NCBI GenBank assembly: GCA_027475525.1
Contig: JAMWFC010000117.1
Span: 3,768,183 to 3,832,182 of the forward strand
DNA length: 64,000 nucleotides
Direction of reading: 5' to 3'
From: Macrolepiota albuminosa
Taxonomy: Eukaryota; Basidiomycota; Agaricomycetes; Agaricales; Agaricaceae
Shown in pieces: positions 43,824-55,303 of the stretch. The position numbers and the translations under genes were made by a program. The notes below the pieces were generated by a model. It worked only from the letters and a program-made list of their open reading frames with translations. It was not told the origin of the DNA and did not search any database. Position 1 is the stretch's first letter. Each line of letters begins with the position of its first letter.

Positions 43824-45863
43824 TATTTCTATCGTATCGGCGCATGCACTGGTCACTTACTCTTATTATATTTTTCTTTTTCTTTTATTTATCATGTATG
43901 TCTTACATATGATATTGTTTGTGTACACAAACACTTATGTAAGTGTTCGTCTGGACGAATGCTTATGTAAGTGTAGTAATATACGGGCGTAGTTCTTGCT
44001 TGGCTGAAGTCTTCTGGACGTCGATGTGAATGAACGTGTTGTTGACTCTGTTCTTCACTTGAATAAAGATGGTGGTCATACTCCTCCATCGGTTTGGATA
44101 CTTATTGCTTTTAATCCTCGTTTGGCTTTCCTGAGTTGTGTGGTGCGAGTTTCAGCAGCTGGACGTTGTGGACCCTCTATAGCAAGCAGCACTCGTCGCA
44201 TCGTGCATGAACGCAGCGGGGCCCTGTTCAGATGGAACAACGCCTCACACTCACATACTCAGGTCCTCAGACCCCACTGCCCCACCGCCCACCGGCCAGA
44301 CCCACACTTTGGGAGAAGGTAACACGGCAGAACCTTATTATGAACTACGAAGGTGGTCCCAACCCACCTGACCCACATCCTCCCTCCCTCCCTCCCTTCC
44401 CCGGTAGCGTGAAACCAGACAGACATACAAACGTACTCTCAACCATGACATGTCTGGAGTGTTCAAAGTCAAAGGGTCTCTCTCTGCCCTACGTAGCGTA
44501 GCCTTCACACCCTCTGAATCATCTTGAACTTGTGGGACTTGGGTAGCCTCCTCAGCAGAACCCTTGTGAGGCAATCAAGTACAATACGCAAACTCCAAGT
44601 TTGTGTTTTTGCAAGTGGTTTCCTGGCTGGCGAATCCCATCCCATCCCCAGCAGGGTCGGTCGGTCGGTCGGTCGACCCGCCAGCCGGCCTTCATGCATC
44701 ATGCATTGAGGGTGAGGGAGGGTGCGTCCCTGTTCTGTTCCCCCGTCGACTCTGCCCCTCTCCGCTTTCATTTCTATCCACAATCTTACTGTCAGGTCTA
44801 AGAAAGAACTAAACAAGCCTGACACAATGCAGATGCTGACCCTAATCGTCCACCATCCACTGTCGACATCATATCCACCATCCATCGAGGTCCAGGATCT
44901 TTAACGGAAACGACAGACACCTCGCAATGTATGCATGCATGCATGTAACTAGCCATTTTATGGGGGGAAAAAAACGTTAAACCTCAAACATCGGATGCAT
45001 GCGGCTCGAGCTCGTGGTTTGTCTGGGCATCCATCCACACTTGTGTAGGATGATAAAATGCGTAGAATGCTTCCATTTCTATTTCGATGTATGTATGTAT
45101 GTAGCTGAAAGAAATACTGGTTGTATAAAGTGTACCTTGGTTAGATATGTTTGAATTATCCATTGATTATCCTGGCCCCAGCCCAGTAGCTTATTGTATC
45201 TCAAGCTGCCAGTAATCACGACCATTTGAAATTGAGAGATGACATACCATAACAAATGATATAACGTGCATATCTTCCGAAGTCAAACATCGATTCCGGT
45301 CGACAACATAGTTTAGGACGCTGCACAAAACAAGACAATGAATTGTCCCTTGGACATTATGCAAATGTTCTCTGTTGTACTTTCAAAAGAGATGAATCGA
45401 TTAATAAACAAGCTTGCCAAGTTTGGCTTTACGACTCAAATGTTTTTGGGACAGGGGAAAGGTGCTATTAGTACTACTTTAGGTGTGAACCTCACAGCAC
45501 TATATCATGGTGACATCACTCGAAACAGTGTGGGTTGACTAGCTTTGCGTACCTCTTGGCATTCCAAGTTCGAGTTGAAAAAAAAGCAGGGCTAACTTCA
45601 GTATCAAAGCTCTATGGCTAAAATCCTCTCTTCATAACCCGAAACGGATTTATGAGAATCACCTACTTTCAATATTAAGGTATTTCTTCAGTGATGTCCA
45701 GTAGGGACGAACAAGTAGGTCGTTGTAAGTAACAGACAATGAGGTATATAGTAGACATGTAGCGTTGTGGTGACATGAGTGCTAGTATTTAATTAACATG
45801 AGCAGGAAGGCTCCTGAGTGTCAGCTATTGACAATCAGCAAACAGCTTCCTAAGCGTCAATAC
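43824..45863. other. Intergenic with microsatellites
   Basis: No gene supported. Short tandem repeats: GGTC units at about 44655-44676, ATGC units at about 44930-44946, GTAT units at about 45087-45103. 44200-44900 is more GC-rich with C-rich tracts, and frames exist on both strands but show no protein-like pattern. Confidence 0.5.
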
Positions 45864-47447
45864 TCAACTATCCATGGCTTCGTCCTCTTCACTCGAGTAT
45901 TTGTCCTCTTTACTCGAGTATTCATCCTCTTCACTCAAGTATTCGTCCCCTTCGTTCGAGTATTCGTTAATGCTCACGCCCTCGCGTTCTTCATCGGAGT
46001 CATTGGAGTCATCCGCCATAACACCTTCCCCGTCCTGGTCCTTAATGACATGAGCACCAATACGACTTCTGTTTTTCACCTCTGCCCAATCATACGACAA
46101 CTGAGCTACCCAATAAGGCTTCATACGGATCGCATTAAGAAACCTGGGGTCAGTTTGCGGATGTTCTGCCAACATATCCTTGTGTGCCAAAAGACCAGAG
46201 TAAGAAAATTCACCAACAACATTGTACACCCATTTCGAACATCCTGTAATGTGTATTTCGTAACGTGGGTAACACTTCAGGGCATACCAGAGATTTCTAG
46301 AGAAACATCAATTAGAAACAGGTCAGATGATTTCTAACAAGTATTTCTCTAGAAAATTCTGAAAAAATTGCCTTATTAGGAAATTTTTATGAAAGTTTCT
46401 AAAGAAACACTCATTAAAAATTATATAACCTGTTTTTAATGAATGTTCCTTCAGAAATCTCTGGCATGCCCTGAAGTGTAAGTGTCAGGTCTTTTCCGTA
46501 ATGCTTGATTGTGTGTGAATGAGGAAACCCTAATGCCAGAGGGCAACATAGTAACTTGTGGGTTCGACTTGCCTTTGGAAGGAGTCCGAACAGCAAGAGG
46601 TGGAAGCAGCTCTTTAAGAGGGTAATCATGAAGTTTATTTCAAGTCGTATCCTCAAGACATAATTCCAATTTTTTCATGGCATAAGGCATCGTGAACTCT
46701 TCATTTGTTGGCTAGTGTTCTAAAACTGCACAAAACATGGAATACACAGCTTGAGTAACAAAGAACGCAAAATACCAAATATATATGACTTACAGTGGAT
46801 GACCAAATCGCGCCATGAACTGCAAGGAACATATTTCCTCAGGAGAATGCTTATCTTCAGTCACAAGGATCGGTTCCTTCCAGACATCAAAAGGAAGTTT
46901 GATAAAAGGAACATGCATATTATTGTCACTTTCTGCAGACTCGAACGACACGGGGTGGGAAGACCATAAATTTTGTGCACTTGGGGTAGATTCAGATAAA
47001 CGTGAATACGTCGACAGGAATAGTGCAAAGACTGGCGCTCCTGTCATATAAGTGAAGGCTTTACACAGGCACTGATAAGCTGTGTATTTTGGTACCTCTT
47101 TAGGTGTTACCGTGGCCTTAGTAAGATGATGTTCCCCTCAGGTTTGATTTTCTTCAAGACTTTGGCCAGGAAGTCTGTTACTGGGAAACAATATCAGCAC
47201 CAGATTCTTCACGGCTGACCAAATACCCACAGAACTCCGCTAGAATATCCTCAAATGGGACATCCTTGTTTAAAATGTCTTTGATTTCTTCCAAAGGTGT
47301 AATCATGTCAATTGCCACAGTATACATCTCCACATGTACCTTGCTCTGAGGATCACCAATATGCTTGTACCATTCTGCAGCAAGATCTTCAGTCCTATGA
47401 CCTGACACCTTCTGTTCATTGATATAGGCATCAGCAAAGGCGATGGC
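45864..47447 (-). pseudogene. Decayed multi-exon gene of unknown function
   Basis: On the minus strand three protein-like exons can be read: 47447-47182 (AIAFADAYINEQ, MITPLEEIKDILNKDVPFED), about 47120-46794 (YMTGAPVFALFLSTYSRLSE, MHVPFIKLPFDVWKEPILV) ending at GTAAGT, and 46243-45864 (WVYNVVGEFSYSGLLAHKDM, PYWVAQLSYDWAEVKNRSR) ending in an acidic repeat tail with EDEYSS units. Splice borders are visible. A frame break lies between the first and second exon near 47120. The part between 46794 and 46243 has stops and carries a CACTT MITE at 46273-46478. The family is unknown. Upstream exons may reach 48036. Confidence 0.55.
46273..46478. mobile_element. CACTT-type MITE, copy B
   Basis: 206-bp foldback with ends CACTTCAGGGCATRCCAGAG, matching copy A at 23494. 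Flanked by TAA at 46270-46272 and 46479-46481. It sits in a likely intron of the decayed gene on the minus strand. Confidence 0.85.
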
Positions 47448-48310
47448 CTGCAGTAAAACAGCAGATAGTGGTGCTGAACATAAAGTGCTGGTCTGAATTT
47501 AAATCTGTAGAAGAAACTGACTAGTGGCTCTCCATTGGCATAACTGCCAAGTGGATAGCCTTCATTGTGAGGTCAGAATTAATACATAATATGAAGCAAG
47601 TAAATCACCTGATTTGTCTGATTGAGGTCTTAGGATTATTGGCATCACGGAAACAGACTGGGAAAGCTGGTCTATTGGCCAAGGTTTACCGGTTCCTGAT
47701 CATGAATTCCCATAAGGTTTGTCAAAGCGGGAGGAAGAGCACATGCTGTTTATGGCTCATTGTAATAGATGGTGGGCATCACCTACATAGCCCGTCTTCC
47801 AAGCAGTTTGTATCACGAGCAAAACTTCTGAGACAAGCATTTCTTCTTAGTACATGAGGATGAGAACAGAACTTCTTGGAACACTCACCGATGCTTGGCG
47901 TGTAAGTTTGATGATGAGAAGTTTGAGGATGTTTTTTGTTTTCTGCTTTGACTATTGAGAAATGAGTCACAGGACTGGTGGAGGATATGAAGGATGAACT
48001 GTAACGAATCAGTACCATTGTTGCCAAGTAAGACAAATGGTAACAAAACAGACAAGTTTAAAGTCTCGTTGATAAAGTCGTTGATTGAGTGAATAATGAT
48101 TTGAAAAAAGTAAGCGAAACAAAAAATACTAATAAGGAACTTAATAGAAACTTCTAGAGCATTCTAGAACATCACATGATCTGCAACAAACTTGTGAGGA
48201 ACTGAAGACGTTCGGGCTTGTAAGAACCCTTTCTCTTACTTACGTAAGAGAGTTGGGGATTTACGTGTGATGAGAACGCGTTTTGACATGTATCGGTCTA
48301 TTTAGTTTCG
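47448..48310. other. No supported gene; possible upstream exons of the decayed gene
   Basis: Fragmentary frames on the minus strand (47779-48036) might be exons of the gene at 45864-47447, but no splice model holds. From 48310 the sequence matches SCD6. Confidence 0.35.
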
Positions 48311-49317
48311 TGCTGTGCATCCACAATCCAGCTCTCCAATGGTCAGTACTCAGTCTTTGTTTCTTTTTTTTTCTCGCTCATTCTCAATCTGCCCTAGTCT
48401 ACTCAATGGGAACAGAGTCACAATGGTAAGCGTCTCGTCTTTTGCATGACCGCGCTGACCCCCAAGCCAGACCCCCCGCCGAATTCATCCCACCCGTCCC
48501 AGATCCCTACCAATACATAATCTTTCGCACATCAGAAGTAAAAGACCTTGCCGTCGACGATCCTGCTGTTCTTGTACGTCTTTTCTTTCATCGTCATGTC
48601 AAATCTGCTTACGTCTAAAGGCTGCACCACCGCCCCAGGCACAAGCCCCCGTACAACAAGCATACCCGCACTCTGTCCCTGCCCAACAGCCGTACCAGGC
48701 CCTGCCTGTCCCTGTCCAGCAGCCCCAACCCCAACCCCAGCCTCAGGCACTGCCCCCATGCCTGCAGCACCAGCCGCCCACCTGCTGCCGCCAACACCAA
48801 CGACAACTCTGTCCACACCGCCGCCACGTCCCTTGAGACCGTCAAGCACGCCCTCGGCAACCCTGCGCATGTCCAACACCACCCGCAAAAGGGGCTGCGG
48901 CACCTGCCCGCCGCAACACGTCACCCAAGTCCAACCCCACCCACTCACTGTGCCCACCACCGACTTTGATTTCGCCAGCATGAATGCTAAATTTGACAAG
49001 GCTGCTTTGGGCACACACAATATTGCTGGTGCCGGTGCTGCCGTCATGGATTCCACGAGTCAGGCTCAGGCTCAGGCGAATGGGACTGACGTGTTGGCCA
49101 CGGCTACCCCGCCCCTGGGTGCGGGTGCGTACGACCCGAGCAAGTCATTCTTCGATTCTCTATCCCGACACTGATGCCTCCTTCTGCGGCTGGTGCCTCC
49201 AGCAGCGCTGGTGCTGGTACACCCAGCACGCAGGGACACAGGGGCGGTTCCTTGATACTTTTGTTTTTTTGTTGTTGGAGGCGCAAAGGCCCAGACTTGG
49301 CCAATGTTAATAATGAA
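48311..49317 (+). pseudogene. Broken second copy of SCD6
   Basis: Starts inside exon 2 (atccagctctccaatg), so the start codon, exon 1 and most of the LSm core are missing. Introns are retained, so this is a DNA-level duplicate. Exon 4 has lost about 33 bases, and the acceptor of the last exon has changed from CTAG to AAAG. The FDF block is still there (DFDFASMNAKFDK, about 48960), and the FFD block too, but a one-base deletion at about 49165 shifts the frame. The TFG box and Gly/Arg tail are deleted; sequence jumps to the SCD6 3' flank near 49250. Confidence 0.9.
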
Positions 49318-49454
49318 ATGTTGAAAGCTTACTTACAAACTGAGTGTTTTCCCAGGTGGACATAGATCGTAATTACAAAGCTCAAGCAGCTCTCAGCTTG
49401 CTCAAGCGTTCAAGATTGATCTGACATTGCTTGGTTCAACTAAACTCACTAAGT

Positions 49455-49620
49455 TGTTGGTGTTGGTGTTGGTGTTGGTGTTGGTGTTGATGCGAGGGTT
49501 TGAGCGTGCTTGGAGGTTAATTTGGGAAGAGAGGAGTGAAATTGCTGGTTCCTTGGTACTTTTATTTTTTTTTGTTGTTAGAGGCATGGAGGCACGAAAG
49601 TGACTTGGCCAATGCAATGA
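49455..49620 (+). pseudogene. Scrap of the SCD6 3' end
   Basis: Matches about 27490-27610 (gtttgagcg to ggcacgaaag area), preceded by a short tandem of ttggtg units. A second copy of the 3' end within the duplicated block. Confidence 0.65.
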
Positions 49621-49707
49621 TTCAAGAAATTTTACAAAATGAGTCGTTTTCGCCAATGGTGACAGAGTTGCCAAATGAATAGGTGAGCTGATCCACAGAA
49701 TGATAAT

Positions 49708-49987
49708 CACTGCTGGTGCCAGAACCCGTTTCCACCAGAGAAAGTGACAAAGAAATGTGTCATGCCATTTCTTTGGCAACTATTTGCCTTAGAAAAGGCA
49801 TTTTTCCATCACCAGAGAAAGTGACAAAGAAATGTGTCATGCCATTTCTTTGGCAACTATTTGCCTTAGAAAAGGCATTTTTCCATTGTCTCAAACCTTT
49901 TTCCCTTAGATATATGTACATTGGAAATGGCATGACACATTTCTTTGTCACTTTTTCTGATGGAAACAGGTTCTAGTGCCAGCAGTG
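49708..49987. mobile_element. CACTG-type MITE, copy 1
   Basis: Foldback with ends CACTGCTGGTGCCAGAACC, flanked by AAT (49705-49707 and 49988-49990). 280 bp as given, 203 bp if one 77-bp unit is discounted, which agrees with the 204 bp of copy 2. CACT ends and a 3-bp duplication fit CACTA/EnSpm-type transposition. Confidence 0.85.
49733..49886. repeat. 77-bp tandem duplication in the CACTG MITE
   Basis: Units 49733-49809 and 49810-49886 are identical. The sister MITE at 50148 has a single unit. Confidence 0.95.
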
Positions 49988-50118
49988 AATTCTGTCTTAT
50001 CGGCATTGTTTGGCATGCTAGTTGTTTGGAACAAAGAAGCGAAGCAGATTACTAATTATTTTTGTACCGGTGTACCAGAGTAAACCCCGGTTTTTTTTTT
50101 GCGTCCTTGTGACACAGA

Positions 50119-50430
50119 ATCATGGAATACGTTCTCGATCTTTTACTCACTGCTGGCGCCAGAACCTGTTTCCATCAGAAAAAGTGTTGAAGAAATGTGT
50201 CATGCCATTTCCAACATACATATTTCCAAGGGAAAAAGATTTGAGACAATGGAAAAATGCCTTTTTCTAAGGCAAAAAGTTGCCAAAGAAATGGTATGAC
50301 ACATTTCTTTGTCACATTTTCTGGTGGAAACAGGTTCTGGCACCAGCAGTGACTCAGGCTACTACTACTACATATTTGAATCCCAAGCTATACAATACCT
50401 CCGCAATGTCACAAGATCTATGGGATCATT
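50119..50430 (+). pseudogene. Partial membrane-gene exon split by a MITE
   Basis: 50119-50147 (catggaatacgttctcgatc) and 50352-50430 together match the start of the genes at 28804 and 50539. The MITE at 50148-50351 interrupts it with a 3-bp duplication ACT. No downstream exons. Confidence 0.75.
50148..50351. mobile_element. CACTG-type MITE, copy 2
   Basis: 204 bp, opposite orientation to copy 1 as judged from the loop. Flanked by ACT (50145-50147, 50352-50354). The paralogous sequence at about 28820 shows the uninterrupted site. Confidence 0.88.
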
Positions 50431-50538
50431 GATGGTACCACACACACCACTGGTGATTTTGAACTTCGATCTCAAAATGTGATACACACCAGGCATAAAA
50501 AGCAAATGTCGCCGCTGCATCTCGCAGGCAAGAAATTC

Positions 50539-51549
50539 ATGGGATACATTCTCAGTCTTCTTCTCGGGCTGCTGCTGCTACGCATTCCTCATTATTACCA
50601 ATCTCACACGATACAATATCTCCAAGACGTGGAAAGAATCTGTTGCAACATGACTTCTGCATTCCGTCCGGCTGAGCAGGCGGCGCCGTTAAACACCTAC
50701 AACATTGTCTATCCTCAACATGCCCACATCGAGCTCGCGTCGCTTTCTCGCGTCTGGAATGCCGCATCGTCCACGTTGTCCGAGAGGATAACTGGACTCG
50801 CCACATGGTTCTATCTCAAGCAGGTGGGGGAGAGCTGGACTGCCTACGTCGAGAATTGTTGCAAAATATGGACCGTGATTGCTTCCTTGACCGGTGCTAT
50901 CCTCTTGTAAGTAGTTCACCAGTACATCGAGGTTTGACTGACAAGACTTTCCTTACATAGAGCGACTCCGCCATTGCTGTCTATGCCAGGAACGAATGGC
51001 GACCCCCTGGTCAGAGGGTTTGTCTACCTCTTCCTGCTTCGCCTGGCAGCTGCGTTCGTGTCAGCCACAATGTTGCATTATTACTTCCGTAAAGACAACT
51101 TCAGGAGCAAGACATTTGCTATGCTTTGGTACAAGGCACTTACAAATATATTTCTCTTCCTCTACCACACTTATTGACAATCCTTTGCTTTTGGTAGCGG
51201 GTCAAACAATGCCACCCATCTCGCATGTATATGCCTTGGACTATGCTTGCATTGCCAGTCATTTCATTCTGTTGGTAAGCGTATAGATTATTCTCAAGGG
51301 ATTGTCCACTCACTCACAAACACTATTTCCAGGGGATTCATTTTTCTGGTTCTCGCCCTCTTCTCATCTGTCTGGCGAACTGGACTTTCTTCAACACTTG
51401 TGCCAATGGAAGACATAAATCCGCTCATAATTCGTCTCGTTATCTCTTTGACATCGGTGGCAGACCTGGCGTGGATTGCTTGGCTGATCTACACGCTGAA
51501 GAATTTGAATCAGAGCAGTCAGATAGAACCTGTTACGCAAGACGTCTGA
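50539..51549 (+). CDS. Multi-pass membrane protein, unknown family (paralogue B)
   Basis: Same four-exon plan as the gene at 28804: 50539-50906, 50961-51135, 51198-51274, 51333-51549, giving about 278 residues starting MGYILSLLLG. Frame and exon sizes 2-4 are identical to paralogue A; substitutions are scattered and the frame is kept, so it is probably still a gene. Intron 2 begins GC instead of GT (aaggcactt), a rarer but usable donor. Hydrophobic segments fall as in paralogue A, including WTMLALPVISFCWGFIFLVL and the last span before the end SQIEPVTQDV. Function unknown. Its promoter region differs from that of A because of MITE insertions upstream. Confidence 0.78.
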
Positions 51550-52308
51550 CCTCCATGTCCTTGTTCATAGGTACTACTGGTACCACTCCACGTTTGCGTC
51601 TTCGTATCATGAATCATGGATATCGCCTGTTTTCTTTTCTATATGCTTTCCTCTCACATGTTTTGCTCTCGTCACGAACAGCCCAACTATGCCTATGATG
51701 ACAATCCTTCTGTGTTAAGTCTTGTCCCCCAAACAAACAATTCCTTCGATATCGCGTAGACCATAAGGATTGGTCGGAGAATATATATACTGATAGTACA
51801 TATGTAGATTCTAAATGCCCATAACCTTGAAAGAAATTTAAGTTAGAACCTTTGAATCAGAGGAGAAGATATAAACTACTTGATAATTGATGATACAGCT
51901 CGAGTCCGTCCCTTCTCTTGACTTTCCACCCATGCTCTTTGGACTTAAGGCCTAGCCCTTGGTAGATTCAATAGATCACATCAAGCCCAGGTTGCCGAAG
52001 GTCCTGGAAGGTGATATTACAGAATTAAGAAGTGATGTAAAAGAGTAAGACCAGGGATCTTGAGTTGATTAATGTGGTGAGAGAGGAGTGAACGCTATTT
52101 ACCCAGCGCGGGAAACACCGACCGGCCCGGCGATGAAGGGTAAATTGATGGCTCTCGGCAATTCATTGAACAAGAGGATACTTCAATCTACCTGTACTTG
52201 GATTCACAGGCATCCTGTCTTCAACCTTTCAACGTTTCAACCTCTTATTGCAAAGACGGTCCACATTTCATCTAATAATCAGAATGTGTTTTGACGTGTA
52301 TTCGTATA
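51550..52308. other. 3' flank of membrane gene B, part of the duplicated block
   Basis: Aligns with 29811-30285 and 30595-30710, ending near 52135 (caccgaccggcccggc shared). Contains the empty site of the solo LTR at 52014-52021. No gene seen. Confidence 0.6.
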
Positions 52309-52740
52309 TTTAGTCCTCGCCGTCGACAAGCACCCACCACAGTGTGCATGACGATCCTGCTGTTCTCGTACATCTTTTCTCTCATTGTCACATCAAATCT
52401 GCTTATGTCAACAGGCTGCACCACCGCCCCAGCACACGCCCCCGTACAACAAGCATACCCGCACCCTGTCCCTGCCCAACAGTCGTACCAAGCCCCAGTC
52501 CCTGTCCAGCAGCCCCAACCCCAACCCCAGCCCCAGGCACCGCCTCAGCCTTAGGCACCACCCCCATGCCGCCGCCAATGCTAATGCCAACTCTGTCCAC
52601 ACAGCTGCCACGTCCCTTGGGACCATCGAGTGTGCCCTTGGTGACCTGTGCGTGTCCAACACCACCCGCGGAAGAGGCTGCTGCATCCACCCGCCGTGAC
52701 ACGCCGCCCAGGCCCAACCGCACCCACTCACCATGCCCAC
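52309..52740 (+). pseudogene. Third, truncated copy of SCD6
   Basis: Matches the end of SCD6 exon 4, intron 4 and the first part of exon 5 (gacgatcctgctgttctcg at about 52352, then the Gln/Pro-rich segment). It has stops and is cut at 52740 by a gypsy LTR. The remainder is not found beyond the retroelement. Confidence 0.85.
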
Positions 52741-53000
52741 TGTCAGGAGTTGAATAGCACGTGCTTAGCTAAATCCCTATTTCGTATCCCTTTCTCGTAT
52801 TGTTATTCACGGACTCTCGTTTATATCCCTATTTTATTCATGGACACTCAAAGGACTATCATCTTATTCTTTATTCTTAGAAAACACGGATTACTTTAGC
52901 CGCTTTAGATTAGTATATAAGAAGTCATGTATTCGACAAGTAGAATTAACTTTGATATTGTTGGTTTCTCGATTTGATTTATCTAAGTCGAATCCTGACA
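52741..53000 (+). repeat. 5' LTR of gypsy element 2
   Basis: 260 bp, beginning TGTCAGGA and ending TCCTGACA (8-bp inverted ends). A TATA-like agtatataag lies at about 52912. Followed by ttatatcaaag, a possible tRNA primer site that has decayed. No second LTR was found in the window. Confidence 0.82.
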
Positions 53001-53249
53001 TTATATCAAAGTTCCCCACTCAGCCAAGGTCCCTAGCTCACCGTAGCAAGCGTTGTCCTCGCTGTTTCCCCTCATCACTCTCGACGTCCCCCTCGACATT
53101 AACTCTTACTCTTTCTTAACCCTCATTCGCCCTCTACGCTAACTGCGTACATATTTAGGCCTAAGTGCATTTTATTCTTGTATCATCCTCATCACTGTTT
53201 GCCGGTGCTGCTAATGGTAGTTAGTAAATAGTGAGGAACCTTAGTCAGT

Positions 53250-54618
53250 ATGTACAAAAGGGTTGCTCCGGGGCACCCTCCAGAGTTGAATGGTTGGGCC
53301 TGTGTCCTTCAGTGGGCCAGCCTTTACTACACCAGTGCAATAGGTGGTAGTCACTCCGTTGAGCCTGGGTATTTCACAAATGCTCTCTGGTTTATTGGCA
53401 TGAACACGCATCAACCTGTGGCTGATGAAGATCTCGATTGCTTCCTGCACGTGCTGTTCAAAGACGTATAATTGGCTGGTTATACTGAGTCCTCACTTGC
53501 ACGCATGTATCAGCACTACCATAACTCTATGTCTTCTGATCCCAAAATTATGGCCACCAGCACCCCTGAAGATGCTGTTGGTATCCTTCAGAATGGGATT
53601 ACTTCCATACTCAAAGCCATCAATCACCTCATACTGACCTGGGGTGCCACTCCAGCTAACCTTGACGTCACTGCACAATCCATAAACCAGCTCACAGTTG
53701 CCACTGCACAGTCCGTTGACACCACTGCCAACAACATTGCAGCTATTACCAACCTTTCTCAGCCACACATCAATGTGGCTGTCAGCCTGAGAACTATCCC
53801 ACTTCCAGACGAATTCAAAGGAGCTAAAGATAAATCAGCTTACTTTTAACAGACATGCAACCAATACTTCGCTCAAGCAAAGGTGACAAGGCAAAGTAGC
53901 AACAGCATTGGCACTCATGAAAGGAGAAAAGGCAAGCAAATAGGCAGAAAATCAGTTAGAACTTATCCAAGAAAATAGAGAGAAAGCACTCACCACTTGG
54001 GCACTATTCCAAGCCGCTTTTAAAGACCACTTTGGTGACCGTACCCCCCAAGAAACTGCTGCCGCTAAGATTTGAACTCTAATTATGGGGGACAAGGCAG
54101 CAGATAAATATAACACCGAGTTTGACAACCTCAAACATGACACAAGGTGGAACGAGGCAGCTCTACTCGATTGATATAAACTGAGATTGGAGAAGAACCT
54201 CCTTATGAAAATTTATCAAACTGATTCCCTTCCCCAAACACTTCAGAAATGGCAAAACAAAGCAGATCTGCTGGACCGGCAATGGAGACAATCTAAAGTT
54301 ACAGTAAAAAGGGCAGAGGAAGAAAGGCGCACTGTGAGAGGCTCAAACAGACAGTCTTATACTCCCCAATCACCGGTGGCCCTAGCCAAGACCTCTGCTA
54401 TGTCTAACCCTCAAACGAGTGCCGCTGCCAATCCAAATGCCATGGATGATGATGGAACTTGTAAAAGGAGACCCCCCACTTGCTACAACTGTGGTAAAGT
54501 GGGTCATATTGCACGCAATTGCCGCTCACCCAAAGTAATTGAAGTAGTTGAAGTGGGAGAGATGACAGATGAAATGAAAAAGGCAGTCACAGCTCAACTC
54601 TGCAAACAGGGTTTTTAG
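53250..54618 (+). pseudogene. Gag of gypsy element 2, dead
   Basis: Starts at 53250 (MYKRVAPGHPPELNGW). An in-frame TAA at 53469 separates it from the continuing frame (MYQHYHNSMSS, LNHLILTWG-like region). Further stops and frame shifts lie at 53850-54180. The C-terminal part carries one CCHC knuckle CYNCGKVGHIARNC (about 54480-54522). Structural protein of a Ty3/gypsy element, non-functional. Confidence 0.8.
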
Positions 54619-54799
54619 GAGACTCACCATATAGCCAAATAGTTGAGTCTATAATATCTCTTCTTCTCGCTCAGAATCAGAATTTTTTGTCTTGAAAGAA
54701 TCAAAGGCTGACTTACACAAAGATATGGTAACAATAGGATTGGTAGGAGAAAGGAGTACTTTGACAGTGGTCAAGGTTGAACTCCAAAGACTAGACAAT

Positions 54800-55057
54800 T
54801 GAACTCCATTTGGAGTTGATTGTTTATTAGATTTGGGAGCAACAAATATGTTCATAAACCCACATTTTGATAGAAAAAACGAACTGCCAATTGAAAAACT
54901 ACCATGTGCCATACCAGTTTTTAATGTCGATGGGTCTAAAAATGAAAATGGAGCAATCACAGAATATGTTACTCTTATCATGAAATATCGAAATCATTCC
55001 AAAAAAATCTACTTCTATCTGGCGAATATTGGAAAATCTGATGTAATTATTGGTTAA
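54800..55057 (+). pseudogene. Aspartic protease of gypsy element 2, dead
   Basis: Reads DCLLDLGATNMFINPHFD (about 54820), where active retropepsins have DSG or DTG; here the middle residue is Leu. It continues to YLANIGKSDVIIG at 55055 and stops. Sits between gag and RT as expected. Confidence 0.75.
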
Positions 55058-55303
55058 AAAAAACATAACCTGGAGATAAACTGGCAAATGGGCAAGGTCA
55101 ATCTAAATAGATGTCCAAGTTCTTGTGGGAGTGGGAGAATCAAAAGACTGAAAAGGGAAGCAAAAGAATGAAAACATAAAAAAACTCAAAAACAACAAAA
55201 TTTGGAAGAAGTAGTTAAAGAGAAAGAAGTACCAAAGTCTGACAATAAGAAATTCTGATGGCTGAAGGAGGGTCACCAATACGTTTGATTTTTTTATCCA
55301 GAT

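Noticed and set aside
44505..44885. Minus-strand frame of 126 codons
   Set aside because: Crosses a GGTC microsatellite, shows no domain and no splice support; probably chance in GC-rich DNA.
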